Positions 14,101 to 23,800 of a stretch of 64,000 bases of DNA are shown in pieces. The number at the start of each line of letters is the position of its first letter. Within the stretch, counting starts at the first letter, position 1. Source of the stretch: Apostichopus japonicus (taxonomy: Eukaryota > Echinodermata > Holothuroidea > Aspidochirotida > Stichopodidae). The notes under the pieces were generated by a model. The model worked only from the letters and a program-made list of their open reading frames with translations, was not told where the DNA came from and made no database searches. The stretch is from positions 1,767,001-1,831,000 of the forward strand of contig NC_092574.1 of assembly GCF_037975245.1 (NCBI RefSeq), in the 5' to 3' direction. The position numbers and the translations under genes are program-made.

Positions 14101-17100
14101 CTTGAAACAAAGGTTGTAAAAACAAAGGAATCACCATAACAGAAAATTAGCCAGTCAGTCCCTTGACATTATTAATGTGCATAATGAGCTAATGTTAAGT
14201 CATAAATCAAACTGGAATTAAGAAAAGACTTTGATGGTAGTAACAGCTATTTTCATGATTTCTGTGATTAGGTCAGTGTTGTTCATACTGTAGGTATCCA
14301 TAGACCCAGTGGCGGAGCTAGGGGTATTGGTCAGAGGGGGCGAGAATGGTCTGTAGGGGCACTTTCGACACTATCTAAGCGGAGCGCCACCACAGGTTGG
14401 CGCAGAGCGTTCAGAATTTTTTTGAGTAAAGATACTCCCTAGATCGCCGGAAATGACCCTTTCCGGGACTTGCAAATTTGCAGATAAATGAAGAACAAAT
14501 AACCGTTACAGCATTTTGTCAGAAAATTACACCAACAAAATCTGACAAATGTCAATAGGTAGCTATGAGAGTGCAATAAAAAAGTCAATAATCGCTAATA
14601 AGTAAAAAAGTTGTAAAAAGCTGAAAAGGGCGCCAGCAGTCCATTTGAGTCCGTCAGGGGGGGGGGGGCAAACGCCCCCCACCTGACTGTATGGACGCTC
14701 CGCCACTGCATAGACCTTTCAGGAAGCCACTTATGTTTCAAGAAAATAACTCATTTGACTCTGTGCCTCATGAACAATGCCTTTGGCCCAGTGATGTAGT
14801 GTCTACATATAGAAAGGCTTCATATTAAGTTGTCCAAATTAACAATACAGTAGTTTACTAGTATGGTAACAGAACTTATGTAAGAGAGGAGCAATATTCA
14901 CAAATAATTTGGTGTGTCACCTTGATGTATCTCAGTCAAACTCCAGGTCATGGGTTTTGTCCTCACAAACAAGGATGTGCACAAGTCAACGAGAGTCCAA
15001 AGTTTCCTTGCTAGAATACAAGACACTGATATCACAAAGAAGCATAAATTCTATTGAATCATTACCTGATGATATGAATGTACAGTAGGATCTCATACTA
15101 AGAGATTTTATTGCATTAATTAAAGCAAAATGCCAAAGGTCACATGGTCAGTGGCAGTAAACTGAGAAAATTTGGCAAATCTGTGCGCTTATATGAAAGT
15201 TCTCTTCAATGTTAAAGGCTCTGATAATGTTCCTGTTGCAGAAGTTGATTGCTTCACAAAATTGTTGGAATTTCAAAATTGAGTAAACTAGTGTACAATG
15301 ATATGGTACATAGCTCAACTCAAATACCATGTGGTAGCATACATGCACAGGCACTTCAAAACAACACAGGTAGGTATTAATGGCTTTGACCAACCAGAAA
15401 GCCAGATGGCTTAGTGATTCCTTGCCATCATTAAAGTGATGTTTGGTCTGTTGCCAGTATTCATAACTAATGAGCAGTTACATCAATGTAGGGATATAAT
15501 CATGCATGAACATTAGCATGATAGATAATGGTATGAACCCCCGAAATGAAGGAGACAATGTGACTCATGTGTATGTTTTATTTCTCAACAGGTACAGTAG
15601 ATAGGAAGCAGTGTTACTATTGTTACATGATTGTCATCTTTTTGTTGGTATCTTCAGATGGCTTCAAAGTCCCTGCATTGGTTACACTCTACAACTATGA
15701 GCTATTTGTAGTGTGCTTGATGGTGCTAAAAATTGTTAAATTTGAAGATATATGGTGTGGTTCTGGAACTATCATGTTGGCAAAAGATTTACTTTGGGCT
15801 CTCTGTTGACCTTCAATGACTTTATGATTTCCACCAATTTCAGAAGGGCTGCCATACTCACAAAGGAGAATGCACACATCAAGAATGAAGTTTGAACATG
15901 CCGCATTACTGTACATGCCACCACAGTTAAAATATATATGCAGAACATGCTCTCATGCAGCTCAGTACCAAGTGTGATATACATTTCTGGAAAAGAAAAT
16001 TTTGATTTTTGCAAAAGAACTTTTGAAAGATCTTCTGACAACAACCTGTACTCCTGGTAATCTAATTAAGTATATCAGCATCATATTTGGGCAAATATTA
16101 CATTAGGACAATAACTGTCACTATATGTACTTGTGATATAACAAGCACTACCATGGGCAAATGTAATGGGTTAAGGTCAAGTGTTCTATGTCAAAGTAAA
16201 TCCTTGAGGTCTTTAATATTGAGAATGAAGAGCTGTTTAATATATTGTGCAGTGATTAAACTCAGATACAAATGACATCTTAAACGGCATGTTAGAGGTG
16301 TATCAATTAAGTATGGTGCGAGCACAGATGTAACCAGATAGTGAGAGCAATGCAATATACCCTGACATGGTGTTAACTTTCAGGAATTACTAATAAGGTT
16401 CTTAAAAATACAAATCATTCTCAACTTCACTGCAACAATATCGTTTAAGGTCTGACCTATTATGTGATTTCTGTACACTTTGTCCTTGCACAAACTGTGA
16501 AAACTGAAACCATAAGCTCATTAATACTGACCACATCCCTAACGTAGAAGAAATGTTTTCAGGTTTGAATTCTACTAGCCTTAACCAACGGTCCATTGAC
16601 TTTCAGAAGCAAATTAGAAGTCTCTCTTGGAAACCAACTAATCCCTTCTACAGTACTTTGCAGGTTTTTACACTTTCTCCCTAGCTGACCTCAAATGACC
16701 TTCACAAAGAATTACTGGGCTCTTGTACTCATTATCGGAAAAGTCATATTCCGATGTGACATCTGATGAAACTTCCTATCTTATGATGTCATGTGTAAAT
16801 TCCCAGAGTGTAACCTCTGCTGAACCCAAATGACCTGTACCTTCCACCAAAAACAATTTAGGGTTCTTGTACTAATTATAAAAGAGCCATAGCCATACAT
16901 ACCAGCTGCTGCAGTTTGTTATCTGGAAAAAATTGTGTGCACATACTGTACTGTAGTGTTCAAGTTTTGACACCTGTTGATCTCAAATGAACTCTGACCT
17001 ACTATCAAACTGTGTACAAACTATACATTACACAAGGCTATCATACCATGCATATGAGCTCCTTTCATGTCCCGGTTCTGAAGATACATAGCACTTTTGA

Positions 17101-19830
17101 TATATTCACATTTTGCCTTCTGTTGACCCCAAATGACCTTTGAACACCAATAGGGTTTCGCTGCACTAATTACGGGAAATCCACGTGCCAAATACAAGAC
17201 CTCATATGAACTTTGACATTCATAAGAAACACTACAGATCATCTACTCGCCAACGGCAAGCGACACACCAAGTTTGAACTTCCTCCAACTTCCATTTCTT
17301 GAGATACTGTATTGTGTGAATAATGTTTACAGGTCTGTAAAGACTTTGCCCCAAGCTGATCTCAAATGACCTTTGACCAAAACCAACAACAATTCCAAGT
17401 TTACCAGTTCTACCTAAGTGAGCATACATACCAAATATGAAATGTACCCCAGTTTGTTACTATATCTTAACACACTTCATCAGTCGCTTTTTTAATAATT
17501 ATGTTGATATGTAACTTACTGTACATACTCCCTTGCTCTCAGTTTGTCTATCTATCTTGCACCAACACGCACACCAACACGCACACCATCATTTTAGCAT
17601 TAATCAGAGTTTGAAAAGAGTTTCAAGTATTACCTGTTTCAGCAAAGGCTGAGAACAGTTCAACTCCCAAACATTCCTAAGGCAATTTCTGCAAATGAAA
17701 ATCTGTCACAAATGCAGGTGTGTTTATTTAGAATGAAGAGCAAGCAAGGGAGGGGTCAAAGGGTCACATGCAGAGCTTAACTATGAACAATTCTGGCATG
17801 TTAGGTAGACGGAAAAGTACAAGAGTTGAGTTGAGGCAGATAAGAGAGAAATTCATACATCTTATCAAATTATTACCACCTTATGTAAAAACTTAATGTT
17901 TAAACATAAACAACCTCTACTGTATATATATAATGAGATCACTGGAAATTTATGACACTTTCAGAAATTGAAACATTAATATTTTCAAGTTTTGACTCAG
18001 TGGGAACTTTAATTAGTGAGACATACAACTTGTACAACCATGAAGTACATTGTGTACCAATGTGTCGGGACTTACTTCTCACACAAATTATGGCCCGCTG
18101 GTCTTCTAACAAAACTAGAGATAGATATGTTTGCAACATCAGTACCATGACATGTAATTTGTCTTGAAACAGAATATTTACAGAAGATTAAAACACAGTA
18201 CTGTCTCTTGTGCTCCAGGCTGAGGCCAACTTTATGACAGCTACATTTTTACTTTAAAGGTGGTATTCTCACACATCTTAGTCAATTGTCTTTAAAGGGT
18301 GTGAAGACTCGCGCACAAAGAAACGTTTAATGCCGGTAATTTGACCTAGTTTCGAATGAGGTGTAACAGAAGTGTTAAACACCATCATCGATCCCAGAAA
18401 ATACACACACACCTTGCTACCGTCGGTAATTAGACACTAGTGTACAGTCAGTACATACAGCTGCGGTCAATACCCACAGCACAGTATACAAACAATACAG
18501 CGATGGACATCTCAGGTCCAGCTAAAGATAACAATTAAGGTATCACGTTTCATTACTGTCTGCATTTTGTAGCGACACAAACAAAACGTCACCTGCAAGC
18601 AACAGAAAGTTAACTTTTTCAGATGGCCGCAAGGGGTTTGGGGCGAGTCTTGAATGCCTTTAATCCTTCCATTGACTGAACACATAATAACCTTGCATAC
18701 CACACTGACCTCTGATCTGTTTGCATGGACTATCTGGGGTGATAGGAACTCTACAGGTCGGACAAAGCTGATTATGTCTAAGCCAAACATCCAGACAAGG
18801 AGTACAGAAGACATGTTGATTGGGACAGATAACTGGTTGCTTCACCTGAAAATGGATGTTAGAAAGTGCAAAATCATGTCAGACATTTAATTCAACAACA
18901 TCTACAACATTTAACAAAAATTAATGTCACCCTATAATTCAAATGGAATTATTGCATAGTTAATGTCCACATAAAAAAATGTGACATCTAGCAAAATTAG
19001 CACTTAGAGTTTAAAGCAATATACCACTGAAACCAGTATTTAAACTACTATCTACATATTAATAGTGTACTCTAACTTCTCTTAATCAGGCTTCACACAA
19101 TAGTACAACCAAAATAATACTCTCTGTTTTAATCTTTATGTAATTTACATTACATTAATTAAAACGGTAGAATAATAAAAGGGCATAAAAACTGTGTTTC
19201 CACCATAGCCGAGCACTACAATGAACCAACATGTTTCAAAGATAATTCTTTGATTCATCTGTGGAGAGAGAACTTGTATGTATTGTTTTGGCAGTATATC
19301 CTGTATTTTGATACACCCTCTCCAACTATGACAGGTCAGAGCTAGAGGGTGGTGTTGGGGGGGGGGGCACAGAGGTAAATTACAGCAAAAATAACTTTCG
19401 TAATGAAGTTTAAGTAAATATATAAAAATGTCATCCTTTGTTTCTTATTATTTTTTACGAGTTTGTATGGCCATTCCAACAAACATGCAATCTACTCCAT
19501 AAACCTAACAAAAACGGTTGTTTCTGCTGTAGAAAAAGGTGCTTTCTTAGAGGCAAGATCTGCGTAATGAAGTTAAGACAAAGACCTCTCAGGTACACAG
19601 TGTTCCTACCACTGGAAAAGGAAAAAGGGAGGTAAACACATGACCACTAATTTGTCAAACTTAGGCTTCAAACACAAAACACCTGTGTCTTGTGTTCGAT
19701 TAATGTATATAACCTAGGCTAAGTGATCGGCAAATTAAAGAAATAAGCGCACCTTTCCAAGGCAAATCTGGCACGAAATAGGAAGAGTAAAGCTAATAGT
19801 TGCCCGTTTGAAAGTCGATGTCGTTGCCAT
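5029..19830 (-). CDS. OBI1: OBI1/RNF219-type RING E3 ubiquitin ligase, N-terminal part (gene span, 5 exons)
   Basis: Exons on the minus strand are 19753-19830, 18710-18845, 8319-8410, 7107-7334 and 5029-5117; phases agree at each junction and 207 residues are visible. Residues 20-57 form a RING-HC finger: C20-x2-C23-x9-C33-x3-H37-x2-C40-x2-C43-x10-C54-x2-C57. It is followed by the CRVPITP stretch typical of vertebrate OBI1 (formerly RNF219), then a charged helical, coiled-coil-like region (exons 3-5) ending in ...SPRK. Human OBI1 ubiquitinates the origin recognition complex subunits ORC3 and ORC5 in the nucleus and promotes origin firing; the same role here is inferred from orthology. The human protein is over 700 residues, so the C-terminal part must lie left of position 5029, most likely outside the window. 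The gene is divergent from SLC10A7. Confidence 0.88.
5390..6020. repeat. AGGTCA-bearing dispersed repeat, second subfamily
   Basis: Starts TTGACCTTTGACCTTGACCC, then ACATTAGTACTATTTTAAAA and CTGTACATATCTTGTG. The same order recurs at about 54310-54425, which defines a subfamily. Further TGACC(T/C)TTGAC copies follow at about 5704, 5839 and 5982. It is in OBI1 intron 4. Confidence 0.75.
6041..6830 (-). mobile_element. Decayed tyrosine-recombinase element, copy 1
   Basis: A 105-residue open stretch at 6438-6755 (minus) has RRSSLHSLSTKHNHIRFENG and [13 protein letters not shown], typical of the tyrosine recombinases of DIRS-like and Crypton-like elements of marine invertebrates. It then runs into stops (WYLN*TQHLRG). 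The terminal block at 6052-6073 (GTCTCCCCACAACCTTAGCA and two more bases) recurs at copy 2. The C-terminal catalytic H-x-x-R is not readable here. It sits in OBI1 intron 4. Confidence 0.65.
7107..7334 (-). CDS. OBI1: OBI1 exon 4 (coiled coil)
   Basis: 228 nt, 76 codons, phase 0 at both ends. It starts REIRRLEDQIKQLVSEKK and ends KRLERDVEKVKE. Heptad-like spacing of hydrophobic residues among K/E/R/D suggests a coiled coil at both ends, with a serine-rich linker in the middle. The acceptor is tctgtcag and the donor gtaaac. The matching human region is also coiled coil. Confidence 0.85.
7335..8318. other. OBI1 intron 3-4 junction interval, nothing recognised
   Basis: 984 bp between OBI1 exons 4 and 3. 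Only weak AGGTCA-family remnants near 7860-7990 are visible. Confidence 0.6.
8319..8410 (-). CDS. OBI1: OBI1 exon 3
   Basis: 92 nt; its first two bases complete the glycine codon left by exon 2, and it ends in phase 0. It encodes GRELQEETVGGAQGAALRRA followed by RVDLIFDDYE. This aligns in position and pattern with the human GG...RKTRLELLHKEYEDE region that links the RING to the coiled coil. The acceptor is accaaacag and the donor gtatac. It is separated from exon 2 by a 10.3-kb intron. Confidence 0.78.
8971..9150. mobile_element. MITE fragment with hairpin core
   Basis: Starts CAGGGGCGTCAATCC, a hAT-like terminus, and carries the shared core at about 9037-9141. The right end was not located. 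Similar G-rich material at about 9310-9365 may belong to it or to a second fragment. Confidence 0.5.
9701..10348. mobile_element. Probable hAT-like MITE, decayed ends
   Basis: Left end CAGAGGCGTAGCC at about 9703 and right end ...CGACGCCACTG at about 10348 form imperfect inverted termini. Inside are the hairpin core (about 9739-9836) and G/C runs. I found no matching target duplication, so the boundaries are approximate and two elements could be involved. Confidence 0.5.
10377..10738. mobile_element. hAT MITE of the CAGGGGTGGGCAACC type
   Basis: 362 bp with inverted termini CAGGGGTGGGCAACC and its complement. A subterminal GGGCCGCATGTGGCCCGC block lies near the right end. These termini are a widespread hAT signature in animals. 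The flanking octamers GCCCATTG and GTCTATAG match at 5 of 8 positions, so the target duplication is decayed. It sits in OBI1 intron 3. Confidence 0.8.
11243..12091. mobile_element. hAT-like element, ends only
   Basis: Inverted termini CAGGGACGTAGC at the left and ...CGACGTCCCTG at the right, with runs of G and C inside. No target duplication is evident, so the span is tentative. It contains a near-perfect 35-bp palindrome at 11981-12015. Confidence 0.45.
11981..12015. repeat. Near-perfect 35-bp palindrome
   Basis: The 17-bp arms GAGTGCGACAGTCGGAA and TTCCGACTGTCGCACTC are separated by a single A. It lies inside the tentative element 11243-12091. It could form a hairpin or cruciform. Confidence 0.95.
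14307..14708. mobile_element. hAT MITE with intact termini and 8-bp target duplication
   Basis: Starts CAGTGGCGGAGC and ends with its complement GCTCCGCCACTG. It is flanked by identical 8-bp repeats CATAGACC (14299-14306 and 14709-14716). It is 402 bp long, non-coding, and has runs of G/C next to the ends. It carries the shared hairpin core at about 14370-14468. It sits in OBI1 intron 3. Confidence 0.9.
16655..17460. repeat. AGGTCA-bearing dispersed repeat, several tandem fragments
   Basis: Three or four consecutive divergent copies with CTGTTGACCCCAAATGACCT, AATAGGGTT(C/T)TTGTACT, and CACATACCAAATA(C/T)GA. TGACCTTTGACC occurs at about 17368. It is in OBI1 intron 3. Confidence 0.7.
18710..18845 (-). 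CDS. OBI1: OBI1 exon 2 (main RING finger)
   Basis: 136 nt encoding residues 27-71 plus one base. It begins VKQPVIC and carries C33, H37, C40, C43, C54 and C57 of the RING, then CRVPITPDSPCKQIRG. The acceptor is ttttcag and the donor gtcagt. The sequence closely follows the human OBI1 RING, including the PxxPC segment just after the last zinc ligand. Confidence 0.93.
18846..19752. other. OBI1 first intron
   Basis: 907 bp splitting the RING finger between the first CxxC and the rest. It contains a G run near 19360 and nothing else recognised. Confidence 0.65.
19753..19830 (-). CDS. OBI1: OBI1 exon 1 (start codon, first RING cysteines)
   Basis: The ATG at 19830-19828 opens 26 codons ending CQICLGK, the first two zinc ligands of the RING (C20, C23). 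The start has G at +4 and a purine at -3. The donor gtgcgc begins at 19752, and the exon ends in phase 0, matching exon 2. The exon is too short to stand out as a long ORF and was found by searching for the missing CxxC half of the RING. Confidence 0.85.
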
Positions 19831-20757
19831 TCCAATATATAAAGGGATCGGTAACCTTGCAAGCGCCCGACAAAAGAAACCTTGTTCACAGGTGCTCGCT
19901 AATGCCTATCAACTAAGTACTGTAGGGTCAGTTACTGTAAGCTACTGTAGGCTAAGTCGTTTGGCTTGGGACGAGTTGAAGGACAAGTTGTAACGAGTCA
20001 AGTCACAACCAGTGATTTTCCTACTCGAGTGTTCACTATACTGCCATACTGGGGTACTGTCTCAACGCGTAGGGGAAAACTTCGTCGAGTCCAAAACAAT
20101 CCACCATATTTGTGTTGTTTAGATATATGCAAAACTGACGTCTTATTGTACGTGCTAGCTATACCAGCGTTAGGAAAGGACCATTTTCGCGTATGCTGGC
20201 GCGGCGTGCGTGTTCAATTCAAACCACTGTTGGGTCAAAACAATGAACTTACTCAAGTCCGCTTCGGGACTGCAGCACTTGCTATTACGGAGGCATTGAA
20301 AAGACATCACAGTGAAGAATTGTACAAATAAAAGTGGAAAAAATAATAATGGAAATAGAAATAATAAATATAATCGAAATGTTAAGACAATATTTCATCT
20401 AATCTCTTTCACCCCTCCCAGTGGGAAGAGCCCACCCCAAAATTTCCAATCAGTAGTAGAGGGCCAAGAATAACTTATACTCTTACTCATACTTTGTAGC
20501 GCTCGGTTGGCGTTTATGTCTTTTAGTAGGATTTTGCCGACTTAACCCATTCAGATTCAGAGTTAAGCATAGTCAATGTAATGTCTTTTAGATGCCTCCG
20601 TAGGTTGACGATAAACATGTGGCAGTCAAACGTTGAGTTGGCAATCGTTAGTCGGCCTACGATATAGGCCTAACATTAGACAGTTGAAAAGTCACCGTTG
20701 TTGGTACAGACTACCTTGCGTAAAGTACATCTGGTTAGGTTTGGCCGTTTTTGTTAA
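19831..20757. promoter_or_regulatory. Head-to-head intergenic region, likely bidirectional promoter
   Basis: 927 bp between the OBI1 start codon (minus) and the SLC10A7 start codon (plus). It is locally richer in CG dinucleotides than the surrounding introns (for example around 20190-20210). No other gene was recognised inside it. Promoter activity and transcription start sites are inferred from the arrangement only. Confidence 0.6.
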
Positions 20758-20872
20758 ATGAGGAAAAGAAAGATGGGGTTTTTGGACAAACTGAAAGACA
20801 ATTGGTTTCTCCTTGGTATCTTCGTTGTAATTACTGCTGCGAATCTGATACCGTCCATTGGCGCAAAGGGGG
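20758..20872 (+). CDS. SLC10A7: SLC10A7 exon 1 (start)
   Basis: Begins [20 protein letters not shown]; a TAA stop sits directly in frame before the first ATG, so translation cannot start further upstream. A second in-frame ATG at 20773 has A at -3 and G at +4, a better initiation context, and could be the main start. The exon ends inside ...IPSIGAKGG, matching human ...EPSIGVNGG. The donor is gtaagt. Confidence 0.94.
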
Positions 20873-23800
20873 GTAAGTATGTAGCCTACGTTATTTACAT
20901 TTTGCTTGGATCTGTACCCTGTACCGTTGTAACTTTGTAATGGAGTTTTTAACTTGATCAATATTAACTTAACATAAATGATATTGAGCTTTAAGAAAAG
21001 TCACAGCGTGTAAAGATTTAATTATGTTTTATTTACTGACATGGGCGTACACATCAAAATTTCCAAAGGGGGCTGAGATTCTTCAGGTTTTAGATTGTTG
21101 GTTAACAGTCCATGTACAAAAGAATTTATTTAAAAGTTAGTTAACTGGTTAACCATCTGTTTAATTTTGATATATTGTTCTCCCGTAGTGGCTTGAAAGC
21201 ATTAAAAAGGCCGTGGCTATTCTTACGACTAGTCGTAACAATTATTTATAAACTATTCTTACGACAAAGGCGAATTCAAACGCAGTAAAATAAATAAAGC
21301 AACTGCGCATGTAGTAGGGGTAACCCTAACTTTAACCCTAAACCCCAACCCTAACACTAACCGGAAATTATTGTTACTCCTGGTCGTAAAAAATAGTACT
21401 CCTGTCATAAAAATAGCAACTGCGCATGCGTTATCCGAAATTATTCTTACGAACAGTCGTAAGAATAGCCACTTTGCATTAAAAACATGCAAAAAAGAGG
21501 AATTAAATGTATCTTGAAGGGATCAAGACTAAGGCTAAGTCCTAGTGGGGAGACTGTAGCTGCATTTCCGTAGCAAAGGCCCTGATTACACATGTAGGCC
21601 TATGCTTATAACAACTTCCATAACACAAAAAGAAAATCTTGATGATGAAAACTTCACACGATTTGATTTTTTTTTCTTGTATGCATGGACCTAAATAATT
21701 TCATCTGGCTTGATTAGTCTCTCAGCTGTACATAGTGTTTTTTAATAAAGATGAGCACTTGAGTTGATCAACTTTGGTCACATTTGTGTACTGTACCGCT
21801 CAGATATCTTCAAAGTTCAAAGTAATGTGACAGTGCAGCTTCGAGCTGGCTTGTAAGTAATGTGAACAGTACAGTACCACACACTGTGGGGATCGAGTGA
21901 CAGGTATATTTACACAGTCTGCACAGCCAAAAACTTAAGAATGTACTTGCAAAGATTAAAAGTATGCATGCGTAATGCAAGTGCAATAATAGTGCCATGC
22001 TTCAAGAAGGAAAAGTGAAGTATATAAATCCTAATACCAGTTGCCACCAGGCTTCAATTAAAAGACCACTAAAAAGACCTCACAAAAACTGTCTAAGCTG
22101 ATGCATTGCACAGCAGAGTATAAGCACATCAGTAGTACTGAGGTTCTACAGAAAAGCACTCTAGATCTACTGTAAGTTTTGGATTTACAGTAATAGGGTG
22201 TCACTTGACATCAATGTCAGAGATCAAATCTTAAAAGATCAAATCTTAAAATTTGTTATGGGGATGCAACTATCAAAGTAGAGCTTACTATTATGTAGGT
22301 CGCAATGGATGTGTGCAACAACTTTCAAAGGAGCATGGGGTGTTGTGCAAAAGTTTCCATCCCATCTAATCAATACTGTTCTCTCACCTTCAGTTGAAGT
22401 TCCCATGGAAATATTTTAGCGGACTTAACCTTAAATTTATCCATAGTTTGTTCACACCACAATATTCAAGTTTGCGTACGTAGGCGTCTCCCTTCATTTC
22501 AAATATGGAGCTTTGCAGCAGGTCAAAGATTGGAACAGTCTAGTGAGCAGTTCTGCAAATTACATTGTGTACTGAATGTATTAGCTCTACTACAGTACGT
22601 ACAGTAGGGGTAGTCTCCCCCGTCTTCTCAGGGACACTACCCTCTTTGATACTATTCACGTTCATACACTGTAACCCTAACATTCAGTATCCAACGGACA
22701 ACTGTTATACTGTCAAAAACCAGGTGGGAACCCTGGTTCCCAGTTGAGCCGATTAAAAAAGTATAACTTATATATACTTTGAGTTCAAACATTGAACTCA
22801 CCAGTGTAATGTACATGATTGCTTGAGGCATCGTTGATAGCACTTGACCCCTCTTTCAAATCAACCAGTCTCCGTACAGTACAAAGGAACAAGTCAAATT
22901 ATAAGAGACCGCTCCTCCGTCCGGCTGCATTCCATCCCACCTCGGGGAAAGGGAGGCGGGAATAAAGTTTTGGAATATTTACGTTGCTCATTGCTTACAT
23001 GTCTCCCCACAACCTTAGCACCGAGTGGCACAGCCTGATGGTGGGAGGCCTGAGAGGTGGGACCTACAGTAGTACTCGCTGGACTTCGCATCACCGCGCA
23101 GCCAAATGCCGACTCAGCCTGTAAAGTGTTCTATAGGTACTGTAGCAAGCCACAAATGTTGTCGCCGTTCTCATGGCAGCTGCTTTGAGTACATATCTTT
23201 TATTGGTACTCCAGCAAAGAGTGCTGTTGGGGCTGCCACCCCTCTTATGTCGTGGGCTCTGGTTCTTGCAGAGTCGATGGTAATGGGCCTAATTACCTCC
23301 AAGAGCCACCTGGATAAGGTGTCCTTAGATGCCCCCAAAACATGCCCGTAGCAAGATAAACAGGGTTGTAGTCGTCCCTCGCAGGTTCTCCGTTCCCTTC
23401 AGGGATCACTTTAGGGCTCTGACTGGGCACCACAGTTAATCTTTGGTGACCAAGGAAAAAGTCTCAATCTCAGGGATAAAGATGAGAGGGCTGGGTCTGG
23501 CACCCACCTAATGCCATGATTATCAAACCTTATGTGGTTGTCTTTTTGGGATAAAGCGTGGAGTGAGCTCCTTCTCCTTGATGACGCGACTGCGATGAGC
23601 AATAGCGTTTTCTTTGTTAGTGCTGCTAAAGAATCGGAGGAGATTGGCTCATATGGAGACTTTGTTAGAGCTCGCAATACCCAATGACGGTGCCAGCTGC
23701 CTGACTCTCGGCCCTCAATGGGTCATCCCCCTGACGAGATGAGCTATGTTTCTGTTGGTACCCAGGCTTGAACCATGTTAAACAAAACCCTCTTGTATTG

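Larger units (their letters stand above)
8411..18709. other. OBI1 10.3-kb intron
   Basis: A repeat-laden intron: MITE material at 8971-9150, 9701-10348, 10377-10738, 11243-12091 and 14307-14708, and AGGTCA repeats at 16655-17460. The stretches 12100-14280, 14720-16650 and 17470-18700 show no recognisable feature. Confidence 0.6.

Noticed and set aside
17641-17694. Possible extra OBI1 exon on minus strand (acceptor TTTGCAG, donor GTAATA)
   Set aside because: The phase left by exon 2 gives a stop codon in it, whereas the exon at 8319-8410 joins in phase and matches the family.
19966-20331. 121-residue plus-strand open frame between OBI1 and SLC10A7
   Set aside because: No recognisable similarity and no supporting splice or start context. 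The promoter region has fewer stops because of its higher GC content.
21301-21365. True interstitial telomere or chromosome fusion point
   Set aside because: The CCCTAA units are few, degenerate and confined to the inside of a MITE.
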